The notes beneath the pieces were generated by a model that was not told where the DNA came from, made no database searches, and worked only from the letters and a program-made list of their open reading frames with translations. From contig JAHJQE010000054.1 in NCBI GenBank assembly GCA_018819205.1, positions 1 through 46,283 of the forward strand: a stretch of 46,283 nt of DNA, written 5' to 3'. This stretch comes from Gammaproteobacteria bacterium. Lineage in GTDB: Bacteria; Pseudomonadota; Gammaproteobacteria; Burkholderiales; Gallionellaceae. Positions 38,499 to 46,283 of the stretch are shown here, in pieces (position 1 is the stretch's first letter; each line of letters starts with the position of its first letter). A program made the position numbers and the translations under genes.

Positions 38499-39293
38499 CT
38501 ACACTGCGACCGGTGCCTTGATCGCGGGGTGCGGGTCGTAGCCTTCCAGCGTGAAGTCTTCGAACCTGAAGCCGAAGATGTCTTTCACGTCCGGGTTGAT
38601 CTTCATGGTTGGCAACGCACGCGGTTCGCGCGACAGTTGCAGCGCGGTCTGTTCCATGTGGTTGGAGTACAGGTGCGCGTCGCCGAAAGTGTGCACGAAG
38701 TCGCCATATTGCAGCCCGCACACCTGCGCCATCATCATCGTCAGCAAGGCATAGGAGGCGATGTTGAACGGCACGCCGAGGAAGATGTCGGCGCTGCGCT
38801 GGTAGAGCTGGCAGGAAAGTTTGCCGTCCGCCACGTAGAACTGGAAGAAGGCATGGCAGGGCGCCAGCGCCATCTTGTCCAGCTCGCCCACGTTCCACGC
38901 CGAGACGATGATGCGGCGCGAATCCGGATTGTTCCTGATCTGGTCGACGGCGATCTTGATCTGGTCGATCACGCGGCCGTCAATGGTTTCCCACGAGCGC
39001 CACTGCTTGCCATACACCGGGCCGAGGTTGCCGTTCTCGTCCGCCCATTCATCCCAGATGCTGACGCCGTTGTCCTTCAGGTATTTGGTGTTGGTGCTGC
39101 CCTGCAGGAACCACAGCAACTCATGCACGATGGACTTCAGGTGGCACTTCTTGGTGGTGACCAGCGGGAAACCCTGCGAGAGGTCGAAGCGCATCTGGTA
39201 GCCGAACACGCTGGTGGTGCCGGTGCCGGTGCGGTCGGATTTGGTGGTGCCGTGGTCCAGCACGTGTTGCATCAAGTCGAGGTATTGGCGCAT
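38499..39293 (-). CDS. thyA: Thymidylate synthase
   Basis: The 264-residue ThyA (same length as E. coli) methylates dUMP to dTMP using methylene-tetrahydrofolate, leaving dihydrofolate for FolA. Motifs: [19 protein letters not shown], the catalytic cysteine in [12 protein letters not shown], the [18 protein letters not shown] substrate segment and [12 protein letters not shown]. The frame is open far upstream, but ATG 39293 ([13 protein letters not shown]) is the conserved start. It is divergent from the aminopeptidase gene, with 49 nt between the start codons. It heads a thyA-pyk-like-folA transcription unit. Confidence 0.96.
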   Translation of the reverse strand: MRQYLDLMQHVLDHGTTKSDRTGTGTTSVFGYQMRFDLSQGFPLVTTKKCHLKSIVHELLWFLQGSTNTKYLKDNGVSIWDEWADENGNLGPVYGKQWRSWETIDGRVIDQIKIAVDQIRNNPDSRRIIVSAWNVGELDKMALAPCHAFFQFYVADGKLSCQLYQRSADIFLGVPFNIASYALLTMMMAQVCGLQYGDFVHTFGDAHLYSNHMEQTALQLSREPRALPTMKINPDVKDIFGFRFEDFTLEGYDPHPAIKAPVAV

Positions 39294-39342
39294 GGGGTAG
39301 CCCGTATAATCGCGGCGATCATTGACTAAATTCGAGGCCGCA

Positions 39343-40776
39343 ATGCTAGCACAACTGACTGTCACCAAGACCATGCCCACTACCTCGCATCTGCTGGTGC
39401 TGATGCCGAAGGGCAAGACATTACCCAAGGATGTCGCGCATGCCGCACTGCTCGCCAGCGTGCTCAAACGCCGCGACATGAAGGCGGATGAGTTGGCGAA
39501 AACGCCGGTGGCGGCGAATGCGGCGGACGGCACGCTGGTGGCGTGGGCGATGCTGGATGATGCCAAGGATACGTTCGCGCAGCAGGTGCTGGTGCGCAAG
39601 GCCTTGCAGTTGTTGCTGGACGAGCAGCCGAAAGCATTGAGCATCGCTGTGTCCGGTGCGACGGCGCAACGTGCTGCCGAATTGGCAGTGTACGGCGCAT
39701 GGGTGAATAGCGCGCTGCTGCCGATGCGCAAGAAGAAGGACGAGCGCAAGCCGCTGCAGAAGATCTCGCTGGTCGGCGAGGTGGACAGGAAGCCGTTCGC
39801 GGCTTTGCAGGCGCAGGCGGCCGGCAATCTGCTGAGCCGCGAGTTGACGGTGACTGCACCGAACGAATTGACGCCGGGACTGTATCGCCAGCGCATCAAG
39901 AAGCTGGCGCAGGCCAAGGGCTGGATGCACGAAGAGTTCGACATGAAGAAGTTGCGCAAGATGGGGGCGGGCGCATTCGTCGCGGTGGCGCAGGGCAGCG
40001 AGCCGGAAGATGCGGCCATCGTGCATCTGAGCTACAAACATCCGAAGGCGAAACAGACCGTGGCGCTGGTGGGCAAGGGCATCTGTTTCGACACCGGCGG
40101 CCACAACCTGAAGCCGTCGCGCTACATGCACAACATGCACGAGGACATGAACGGTTCGGCGGTGTCGCTCGGCATCCTGCTTGCCGCGAGCGAGCAGAAG
40201 CTGGCGGTGAACATCGACTGCTGGCTGGCCATCGCGCAGAACCACATCAGCCCCAAGGCCTACAAACAGAACGACATCGTCAAGGCGCTGAACGGCACGC
40301 ATATCGAGATCATCCATACCGATGCAGAAGGGCGCATGGTGCTGGCCGATACGCTGACGCTGGCATCGCGCGCCAAACCGGACCTGATGATCGATTTCGC
40401 CACGCTCACCGGCAGCATGGCGGCGGCACTCGGTGCGCGCTATTCCGGCGTGTTCGCCAGCAGCGATGAACTGGCGCAGCGCGCGGTGAATACCGGCAAG
40501 CAGACCGGCGAGCGTCTGTGCGCCTTCCCGCAGGACGAGGACTACGAAGCCGAGCTCGATTCCAAGGTGGCCGACATCAAGCAGTGCACGCTGACCGGCG
40601 ACGCGGATCACATCCTTGCTACACGCTTCCTCAAGCGTTTCGTGGAACACGACACGCCGTGGCTGCATGTGGATCTGTCGTCCAGCCGTTGCGAGGGCGG
40701 ACTGGGCATCGTCGCCTGCGAGGTGAACGGCTTCGGTGTGGCGTGGGGCGTGGCGATGTTGCAGGCTGGTATGTGA
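39343..40776 (+). CDS. M17-family leucyl aminopeptidase
   Basis: This 477-residue metallopeptidase removes N-terminal residues from peptides in the cytoplasm. The two-metal site is complete: [10 protein letters not shown] supplies Lys and Asp, HEDMNGSA an Asp, and [12 protein letters not shown] Asp, Glu and the catalytic Arg. The second catalytic lysine is in NLKP. The N-terminal domain is short and divergent from PepA. ATG 39343 is preferred to TTG 39322 because GAGG lies 5 nt upstream. It is often annotated simply as a leucyl aminopeptidase family protein, and its peptide preference is unknown. The stop overlaps the next start (TGATG). Confidence 0.9.
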   Translation: MLAQLTVTKTMPTTSHLLVLMPKGKTLPKDVAHAALLASVLKRRDMKADELAKTPVAANAADGTLVAWAMLDDAKDTFAQQVLVRKALQLLLDEQPKALSIAVSGATAQRAAELAVYGAWVNSALLPMRKKKDERKPLQKISLVGEVDRKPFAALQAQAAGNLLSRELTVTAPNELTPGLYRQRIKKLAQAKGWMHEEFDMKKLRKMGAGAFVAVAQGSEPEDAAIVHLSYKHPKAKQTVALVGKGICFDTGGHNLKPSRYMHNMHEDMNGSAVSLGILLAASEQKLAVNIDCWLAIAQNHISPKAYKQNDIVKALNGTHIEIIHTDAEGRMVLADTLTLASRAKPDLMIDFATLTGSMAAALGARYSGVFASSDELAQRAVNTGKQTGERLCAFPQDEDYEAELDSKVADIKQCTLTGDADHILATRFLKRFVEHDTPWLHVDLSSSRCEGGLGIVACEVNGFGVAWGVAMLQAGM

Positions 40777-41420
40777 TGCTGCTCTGGTCAAAGCGTTATC
40801 TGGCTGGGCTGTCTTGCTTGCTCGTTTCCCTTTGCCTGATAGGCTGTGGAGAGAATGAAAGACTGCCTGCTTTACCTGCGGGTAGTGTCGTGCTGGCGCT
40901 GGGGGACAGCCTGACTGCAGGTGCGGGTGTGACGCCGGAACAGGCCTGGCCACACCTGCTGGAGGCCAGCACAGGCTGGCAGGTGATCAACGGCGGAGTG
41001 AACGGCAACACCAGTAACGACGCGTTGCAGCGGTTGCCGGATCTGTTGGAGGAACATCAGCCGGTGTTGGTGATCCTGACGCTGGGTGGGAACGACATGC
41101 TGCGTCGGTTGCCGGAGCAGGAGACGGAAGAGAATCTCGCCAAGATGATCGTGAAATGCAAGGCGGCTGGCGCGCAGGTCGTGTTGCAGGCGACGCCGGA
41201 ACCCAGTCTGGCCGGTGCCGTGCTGCGCAACCTGTCGGCACCGGAGTTCTACCGGCAGATCGCGCAGGCCCATCAGGTACCGCTGATCGAAGATGCAGTC
41301 GCCGAGGTACTTTCCGATCCCTTGTTGAAGGGCGATCAGATCCATCCGAACGCCGAAGGGCATACGCGGCTGGCAGGGAAGATATTCGAGGCTTTGCGCG
41401 ATATCGGTTACGTGGATTGA
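40776..41420 (+). CDS. GDSL-type esterase/lipase lipoprotein (TesA-like)
   Basis: This 214-residue SGNH hydrolase has a lipoprotein signal with lipobox LIGC (Cys24). All four SGNH blocks are visible: GDSLTAG (Ser45), GVNGNTS, LTLGGND and DQIHPNAEGH with the Asp and His. It should hydrolyse thioesters, aryl esters or lysophospholipids in the periplasm, as TesA/arylesterase relatives do. TesA itself is not a lipoprotein, so membrane anchoring is a difference. Start ATG 40776 overlaps the stop of the aminopeptidase gene, suggesting coupled translation. Confidence 0.9.
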   Translation: MLLWSKRYLAGLSCLLVSLCLIGCGENERLPALPAGSVVLALGDSLTAGAGVTPEQAWPHLLEASTGWQVINGGVNGNTSNDALQRLPDLLEEHQPVLVILTLGGNDMLRRLPEQETEENLAKMIVKCKAAGAQVVLQATPEPSLAGAVLRNLSAPEFYRQIAQAHQVPLIEDAVAEVLSDPLLKGDQIHPNAEGHTRLAGKIFEALRDIGYVD

Positions 41421-41543
41421 CCAGCTCGAGTTCGCCATTGCGGAAGCGGATGCGCGCCTGCTAGTATGGTCGCGCGGCAAATCAGGTTCTGCCCGCGATG
41501 CCTGGTCGAATTATGTTTCTCAACCTGTTCAGGAGGATTGAAA

Positions 41544-41945
41544 ATGACGATGCAAAATTCCAGTTTTATGCGTTGGGCCAGTCGTGTGATGATCGTGCTC
41601 ATGTCATGCATGGCGATGCCTTTGACCGCATCTGCCTCAATGGTGCAAACCGACGTGGTAGTCGACCATGCGTTGGCTGAACAGGGACGCGTAAAGATCA
41701 TGGCGCTGGTCAACCGGGACGATGTGCGTACACAACTGGAAGCGCGTGGTGTCACGGGCGAGCAGGCACAGGCGCGCGTGGATGCGCTGACGGACGATGA
41801 GGTGTTGCTGATCGCCGGGAAGATTGATCAGCTGCCTGCTGGCGGTGACATCATTGGCACTGCCGTGTTCGTCTTCCTGGTGTTACTGGTGACTGATATT
41901 CTGGGTTACACCAAGGTCTTTCCCTTCACGCGTTCCATGCGCTGA
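41544..41945 (+). CDS. PA2779-family small membrane protein
   Basis: This 133-residue protein has a signal-like N-terminus (about 10-30), a helical central domain (QLEARGVTGEQAQARVDALT) and a C-terminal membrane helix (about 103-120) ending in a short basic tail. This matches the PA2779 family of unknown function, almost always encoded before a PA2778-type cysteine peptidase, as here (6 nt gap). AGGAGG at 41531-41536 sets the ATG at 41544; the open frame from 41466 is not used. The pair probably acts together at the inner membrane or in the periplasm. Confidence 0.82.
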   Translation: MTMQNSSFMRWASRVMIVLMSCMAMPLTASASMVQTDVVVDHALAEQGRVKIMALVNRDDVRTQLEARGVTGEQAQARVDALTDDEVLLIAGKIDQLPAGGDIIGTAVFVFLVLLVTDILGYTKVFPFTRSMR

Positions 41946-41951
41946 TTCGCG

Positions 41952-42899
41952 ATGTCCAGAACCTATGCCAGCTTTATGGCTGGTATGTTCCTTCTCCTGA
42001 TCGGAGGGTGCAGATCGCTCCCGCCTCCGGCAGCTTTGTCGGAAGACCAAGCTGCCGCCTTGCCTCGTCAGATCGAACTGTTCAATGTGCCTTTCTTTGC
42101 GCAGGAAGATTTCCAGTGCGGGCCGGCTGCACTGGCGATGGTCATGAAGCATGCCGGTGTTGCGGTCGATCCGGAGGGGCTCAAGCCTGAGGTTTATCTG
42201 CCGGAGCGTGAAGGCACACTGCAGATCGAGATGTTCGGTGCCGTACGCCGTCATGGTCTGGTGGCCTATCAGATGTCCCCCGTGCTGGGCGAGGTGTTGG
42301 AGGAGGTTGCACGTGGCACGCCTGTGGTTGTGCTGCAGAATCTGGCACTGGATTGGTATCCGGTCTGGCATTACGCCGTCGTCATCGGTTACGACCTGGA
42401 CAACAAGGAGGTCATTCTCCGTTCCGGGCGCGAAAGCCGGCAGCGGGTGTCTCTGGTCGCGTTCGAGAACACTTGGGCGCGTAGTGCGCATTGGGCGGTG
42501 GTCGCCATGCCACCTGAAAAAGTGCCCTATACCGCTCAGGAGACGCGTTACGTCGCGGCGGTGGATGCCTTCGGAAAAACGGGACAGCTGGCAGCCTCAC
42601 GCACAGCCTATCTGGCTGCGAAGAAGCGCTGGCCGGACAGCCTTGGTATCAGTATCGCGTTGGGTAATGTCGCCTACATGATGAAGCGTATGGATGAGGC
42701 TGAGGCAGAGTTCAGGCGTGCGGTCGCTGCGCATCCTGATTCGGTCGCGGCATTGAACAATCTTGCGCAGACCCTCTCGGATATGGGGCGAGATGAAGAG
42801 GCGATGGAATACGTGCAGCGCGCTGCGAAACTGGGTGGGCCGTTGCATGACATCGTGTTGTCTACTCAAGTCTCTATCGAACGCAAACTTAAGCATTAA
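41952..42899 (+). CDS. PA2778-family C39-like cysteine peptidase with TPR domain
   Basis: This is a 315-residue lipoprotein (lipobox LIGGC, Cys20). A papain-like C39-type domain has its catalytic cysteine in FQCGPAALAM (Cys56) and histidine in WHYAVVIGYD (His140). A TPR region follows (about 205-300; FRRAVAAHPDSVAALNNLAQ). C39 domains cleave after double glycine in secreted peptides, but the PA2778 family has no assigned substrate. The TPR part likely binds a partner. It forms a tight pair with the PA2779-like gene. Whether it processes a peptide or acts on envelope proteins is unknown. Confidence 0.85.
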   Translation: MSRTYASFMAGMFLLLIGGCRSLPPPAALSEDQAAALPRQIELFNVPFFAQEDFQCGPAALAMVMKHAGVAVDPEGLKPEVYLPEREGTLQIEMFGAVRRHGLVAYQMSPVLGEVLEEVARGTPVVVLQNLALDWYPVWHYAVVIGYDLDNKEVILRSGRESRQRVSLVAFENTWARSAHWAVVAMPPEKVPYTAQETRYVAAVDAFGKTGQLAASRTAYLAAKKRWPDSLGISIALGNVAYMMKRMDEAEAEFRRAVAAHPDSVAALNNLAQTLSDMGRDEEAMEYVQRAAKLGGPLHDIVLSTQVSIERKLKH

Positions 42900-43048
42900 A
42901 GTCGGGTATTTCATCTCAGCGTTCGTTGCCCGCATCGAATGAATATATAGGCCAAATTTCCGGTTGCTTGTTTGGTGTGAGACAAGCTAGAGTCTCCCCG
43001 CCGGCTGTTGCGGTGAAAATAATAACTTTTCCAATGAAAGGCAAAATC

Positions 43049-43546
43049 ATGAAGCTGTTTGTGAAACTGGTGGCAATTCTGGGTGTGGCGTTATCTGTGG
43101 CAGCTCCAGCCAAGGCTGAAGGTGTCAATCCTTGGGTGGATTGTGGTATCGGCGCGATGATCTTCCCGGGCACACCGGTCGGCGCGGTGATCTCCAACGT
43201 GATCTGGGACTTGGGTACGACTGCCGTGACTTCTGCGGGCATGTCGAAGAATACCTGTGAAGGCAAGCGCGTGAAGATGGCGATGTTCATCGGCACCACG
43301 TATGCCAATCTGGAAGAAGAGACCGTGCAGGGCGAGGGCCAGCATGTGCGCGCCATGCTGAACATGGCAAGCTGCAAGTCTGCTGCGCATGACGACATCA
43401 TGCGTTCGGTGCGTGCGGATTTCGCCGAGTCGCTGCGTAGCCCGGCTTATCAGCACAAGGATGCGATGTCCAAGGCTCAGGATTACTACACCATGGTTGA
43501 GGCCAAGCTGACTGGCGAGTTCGCGACCCAGTGCCAGGCACTGTGA
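43049..43546 (+). CDS. DUF3015-family exported protein
   Basis: This is a 165-residue periplasmic protein with a signal peptide (MKLFVKLVAILGVALSVAAP, cleaved near AKA). The mature part begins with the DUF3015 pattern (NPWVDCGIGAMIFP), then SNVIWDLGTTAVTS and SKNTCEG. Function is unknown for the family. ATG 43049 follows GAAAGG by 7 nt and starts the signal peptide; the ATG at 43034 is a less likely alternative. The 149-nt leader has a 6-bp hairpin (GCTTGT / ACAAGC, 42966-42987). A strong terminator separates it from the DUF4105 gene. Confidence 0.82.
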   Translation: MKLFVKLVAILGVALSVAAPAKAEGVNPWVDCGIGAMIFPGTPVGAVISNVIWDLGTTAVTSAGMSKNTCEGKRVKMAMFIGTTYANLEEETVQGEGQHVRAMLNMASCKSAAHDDIMRSVRADFAESLRSPAYQHKDAMSKAQDYYTMVEAKLTGEFATQCQAL

Positions 43547-43568
43547 TCCTGTAGTTCCTGCAACGCTT

Positions 43569-43606
43569 AAGAGCCTGTTGATCTTTCAACAGGCTCTTTT
43601 CATTTT
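43569..43606 (+). terminator. Intrinsic terminator after the DUF3015 gene
   Basis: A perfect 13-bp stem (AAGAGCCTGTTGA / TCAACAGGCTCTT) with loop TCTT is followed by TTCATTTT. It ends only 3 nt before the ATG of the DUF4105 gene, an unusual arrangement discussed in the findings. Confidence 0.92.
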
Positions 43607-43609
43607 GAT

Positions 43610-45511
43610 ATGACTCTTCCTCGTTTAATCCTGCTGGTGTGGCTTGGATGCTGTGCCCAGATCGCATGGGCGGCCGGTGAAGCTGCGCCGGACAGACTAT
43701 GGCAACAAGCGGCAGATATGGATCTGTCCCGGCATGCCTATTGGCATAAATTACTGCATTACCGTCAGGCTGCGCTGAACGATGAAGTTTCCAGCGAAAT
43801 CGTCGCTCGGGAGTTCTTCTTATCGCCATCTGGCGATCACGATCCTCGGCAGGAGCTGCAGGCGACCTTGCATGCCTTCTTTGCACCGGTCGGGTCAGAT
43901 CCGGATCAGCATGCGCAGTGCCGTTTCGTGGCACGTTATCAGTGGTTGCGAGAGATGCTTGACTGGCGCGGAATCGCTGCGCCCGCAGTCGGCTGCCCCG
44001 GTTTTGGGCGCTGGTCTGCACAGGGTCATGTAAGTTCTGTCAGTGTGATCTTTGCGAGTGGCTATTTCAGCAACCCGGCTTCTTATTACGGTCATCTGTT
44101 GCTGCGTTTTAATACCGAGCAAGGCACGGATACTTCAGGGTTGTTGGATCAGACCTTGAACTTCGGGGCTATCGTGCCGGAGGGCGAGCCCGGTCTGGTG
44201 TATGTGGCCAAAGGGATCTTTGGCGGATATGAGGCAGCATTCTCCAGCGTCCAGTTCTACCGCCACAACCATAATTATGCGGAAGACGAACTGCGTGATA
44301 TGTGGGCATATGAGCTATCCCTCTCCAGGGAGGATGTTGCGCGACTGGTGGCGCACGGGTGGGAGCTGTTGCAAGCACGCTTCGATTATTATTTCGCGAA
44401 CCAGAACTGTGCTTTCCGCATGTCGGAACTGTTAGGGCTGGTAGTGGATGAGCCCATGCTGTTCGAATCGTTGCCGTGGTCTGCGCCGGGTTCGGTGTTC
44501 GATCATCTGGTCGAGATAAAGTATGACGGGCGGCCGCTGGTGCGCAAGGTGACGCTGATCCCATCGCGTTTGAATCGTTTCCATACGCAATACCGCAGGC
44601 TGGATGGCAGGCAGCGAGAGCTGCTGCAAGCGTGGGTCGATCGGCCGGACACTTTCTCCAGCGCAGAATATGCCGGGTTGGAAGAAGAAGAGAAGGCGGC
44701 AGTCATTGATGCGCTGGTGGATTATGTAGAGTTCCGGCGTGTACGTGAGCCAGCCGATGCGTTTGCATCAAGCTCCAAACGAAACTTGTTACTGGAGCGG
44801 CTGAAGCTGCCACCACGTACACATCCCGAGGATGGCGTAGCACCGCATCGGATGCCACCGCATGCTGGGCCGCGTCCCAACTTGGTCAGGGTGGGGATGC
44901 TCAACAACGACAGCCTGGGGCAGGGGATGTCACTGATCCTGCGACCTGCATACTTTGATCGCATGTCACTCGATGAAGGGCGCATCCCGCATGCCACTCT
45001 GAGCATGTTCGACATCGAACTGGTGCGTTTCGAGCAGTCTCTGCGCCTGCGCCGGTTGGACGTGGTGGACTTGGCGCATATGAACCTGTCCGAAACACCT
45101 CTCCCCGGGGATGGCGGATTGGCCTGGCGGTTGCGCTTCGGTCTCGAAAGTCACAATCTTTCCTGTCAGGATTGCTTGGTAGGTCAGGTGACGGGCGGTA
45201 TAGGGCGTGCTGTTTCGCTGACGGACAGGGGTATGGCCTATGTGATGGCCGATGCCTTCACGCAGACGCCTTATGCGGGATCGGGCAATCTAGGCATGGC
45301 GTTCAATGCGGGAGCAATCATCGCACCGTCTCCAGCTTGGAAGAGTAGTCTGGAAATCGGACAGCGCCGCTATCTGGGTAGCACCTACGCTCATATGCCG
45401 ACCGTGCGTTGGGAGAACCGCTTCGGCAGCGGACGAGACATGGATGTACGACTCAATTATGAAAAACGCGTTGCCGCACAGTGGCAATTGGCAGTCTCAT
45501 GGTATTGGTGA
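43610..45511 (+). CDS. DUF4105 (Lnb N-terminal-like) envelope protein
   Basis: This is a 633-residue exported protein. The signal peptide (MTLPRLILLVWLGCCAQIAW) leads to a DUF4105 domain. Visible there are FASGYFSNPASYYGHLLLRFN and LNFGAIVPEGEPGLVYVAKG, then YNYAEDELRDMW-like and NQNCAFRMSELL segments with conserved His and Cys. The family is a NlpC/P60-like papain-fold relative; Lnb-type domains act on envelope lipids or glycans in some bacteria. The last 200 residues are beta-rich and end in an aromatic (WQLAVSWYW), suggesting an outer-membrane barrel. No Shine-Dalgarno is visible and a terminator abuts the ATG. The signal peptide supports this start. Confidence 0.85.
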   Translation: MTLPRLILLVWLGCCAQIAWAAGEAAPDRLWQQAADMDLSRHAYWHKLLHYRQAALNDEVSSEIVAREFFLSPSGDHDPRQELQATLHAFFAPVGSDPDQHAQCRFVARYQWLREMLDWRGIAAPAVGCPGFGRWSAQGHVSSVSVIFASGYFSNPASYYGHLLLRFNTEQGTDTSGLLDQTLNFGAIVPEGEPGLVYVAKGIFGGYEAAFSSVQFYRHNHNYAEDELRDMWAYELSLSREDVARLVAHGWELLQARFDYYFANQNCAFRMSELLGLVVDEPMLFESLPWSAPGSVFDHLVEIKYDGRPLVRKVTLIPSRLNRFHTQYRRLDGRQRELLQAWVDRPDTFSSAEYAGLEEEEKAAVIDALVDYVEFRRVREPADAFASSSKRNLLLERLKLPPRTHPEDGVAPHRMPPHAGPRPNLVRVGMLNNDSLGQGMSLILRPAYFDRMSLDEGRIPHATLSMFDIELVRFEQSLRLRRLDVVDLAHMNLSETPLPGDGGLAWRLRFGLESHNLSCQDCLVGQVTGGIGRAVSLTDRGMAYVMADAFTQTPYAGSGNLGMAFNAGAIIAPSPAWKSSLEIGQRRYLGSTYAHMPTVRWENRFGSGRDMDVRLNYEKRVAAQWQLAVSWYW

Positions 45512-45546
45512 GGAGCATCGCCCTCTATCTTGGTGGTACAAAACAA

Positions 45547-45580
45547 AACGGCCGAACATGAGCGCGGCCGTTATTGTTTG
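45547..45580. terminator. Bidirectional terminator between convergent genes
   Basis: The stem AACGGCCG / CGGCCGTT (45547-45554, 45565-45572) is followed by ATTGTTT on the plus strand and by TTGTTTTG on the minus strand. It can thus serve both the DUF4105 gene and the outer-membrane protein gene at 45596-46111. Confidence 0.8.
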
Positions 45581-45595
45581 CAGGTACTGAACGGG

Positions 45596-46111
45596 TCAGA
45601 ACTTGTAATTCGCACCCAAGGTGATGCCACCGAAAGAATCCAGCGAACCGGAGACGTCGAATTCCTTGTTGATGGAATACTTCGCGCCAAAGCTATAGCT
45701 CAAATCGATCTTGCTGGCCGAGACCTTGGCAGCAGGGATGAGGGGCGGCAATCCGGGGGAGACGGCTTCTGCGGTGACCCGTTCCATGCCGACACCCACG
45801 AAAGGATGGAGCTGACGGTTCTGGACCTTGAGTTCCTTGCTCAGGTCATAGTTCGCTGTAAAGCCGAACGCTGAGGTGCCTGCACTGATGCCGTAGAAGG
45901 TTTCGCTGGCGCTCTTGTAATAACCCACGATGCTGACCGGCTTGTGGTCTACCATGGAAGAGATGTCGTATTCACCTCTGAAACCCAGGGATCCGCCATT
46001 GTCCATACCGTAGGTGACACCGGCACCTGTGAAGCCATCAGCCATACTGGATGTGGCAGAGAGCAGAGGAAGCGCCAGAGCGAGTGCGAAGAGCAGTTTG
46101 GTTCTTTTCAT
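45596..46111 (-). CDS. Small outer-membrane beta-barrel protein (YfaZ-like)
   Basis: This 171-residue protein has a signal peptide (MKRTKLLFALALALPLLSAT, cleaved near SMA). Alternating strands rich in glycine and aromatics follow, and the C-terminus is GGITLGANYKF, ending in phenylalanine as outer-membrane barrels do. About eight strands would fit. It resembles YfaZ/opacity-type small barrels of unknown function. AGGAAA lies upstream of the ATG. It converges with the DUF4105 gene and shares a terminator with it. Confidence 0.75.
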   Translation of the reverse strand: MKRTKLLFALALALPLLSATSSMADGFTGAGVTYGMDNGGSLGFRGEYDISSMVDHKPVSIVGYYKSASETFYGISAGTSAFGFTANYDLSKELKVQNRQLHPFVGVGMERVTAEAVSPGLPPLIPAAKVSASKIDLSYSFGAKYSINKEFDVSGSLDSFGGITLGANYKF

Positions 46112-46283
46112 GCCTTATTTTCCTTATTTAAAGTCAACGGGTAAGTTGCATGCAAGACTTAATGCCTGTCTGCGAGTGTGGATTTTAGGGGGAGGTGTCG
46201 GGGATGGTCGCGATAAACGGAATGAACGGCAGGCCTGAGCCTGACGAACGGTAGCAGAGCGAAGGGATGGTTGGAGACTATCC

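Noticed and set aside
39294-40019. Much longer N-terminus for ThyA
   Set aside because: The extension is antisense to the aminopeptidase gene, and ThyA from ATG 39293 already has the exact family length.
39421-40953. Long antisense frame opposite the M17 aminopeptidase gene
   Set aside because: The composition (His, Arg, Gln) is typical of a codon-bias shadow; the plus-strand gene has a full catalytic site.

Overview
The window is high-GC proteobacterial chromosome with dense, operonic coding and no tRNA, rRNA, CRISPR array, transposase or phage gene. RdgC, topoisomerase IV, a methylcitrate cluster led by a GntR regulator, a TsdBA thiosulfate dehydrogenase pair and many GGDEF/EAL proteins point to a betaproteobacterium. 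A Gallionellaceae/Nitrosomonadales-type sulfur or iron oxidiser is my best inference, from gene content only.

Layout: (1) 1-6328: tail of a macro-domain protein, a CHASE-GGDEF cyclase, and a four-gene minus-strand tripartite efflux operon (NodT-type channel, MacA-like adaptor, MacB-like ATPase and permease) with 4-nt overlaps. (2) 6547-9059: hslR, a kinase-fold/P-loop fusion and a thioredoxin-fold protein. (3) 9103-15118: a c-di-GMP block on the minus strand. It holds a GGDEF-EAL protein, a PotD-like binding protein translationally coupled to a Cache-HAMP-GGDEF cyclase, and, just after that cyclase, a c-di-GMP-I (GEMM) riboswitch with its own promoter leading to a 60-residue four-cysteine protein. 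(4) 15214-22284: rdgC, parC, parE, a dicarboxylate/amino-acid symporter and a small exported protein. (5) 22376-27540: a PAS-GAF-GGDEF-EAL protein lying between a 3' remnant of an rlhA-like gene and the intact rlhA. (6) 27852-29284: tsdB-tsdA, closed by a strong terminator. (7) 29418-35907: gntR-prpB-prpC-prpD-prpE, with palindromic repeat elements in three of the gaps and two TGTCGACA operators before gntR. (8) 36099-39293: thyA, an unusual pyruvate-kinase-like gene and folA. (9) 39343-46111: an M17 aminopeptidase and GDSL lipoprotein pair, then a cell-envelope group (PA2779-like, C39-like peptidase/TPR lipoprotein, DUF3015, DUF4105) and a small outer-membrane barrel.

The main theme is c-di-GMP signalling: four synthesis/degradation proteins with different sensory modules (CHASE, Cache plus a binding protein, MASE3-like/PAS, PAS/GAF) and one c-di-GMP-sensing RNA. 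The riboswitch with its small cysteine-rich target is the most interesting and probably least described unit. The last 170 bases (46112-46283) hold no gene I can support.
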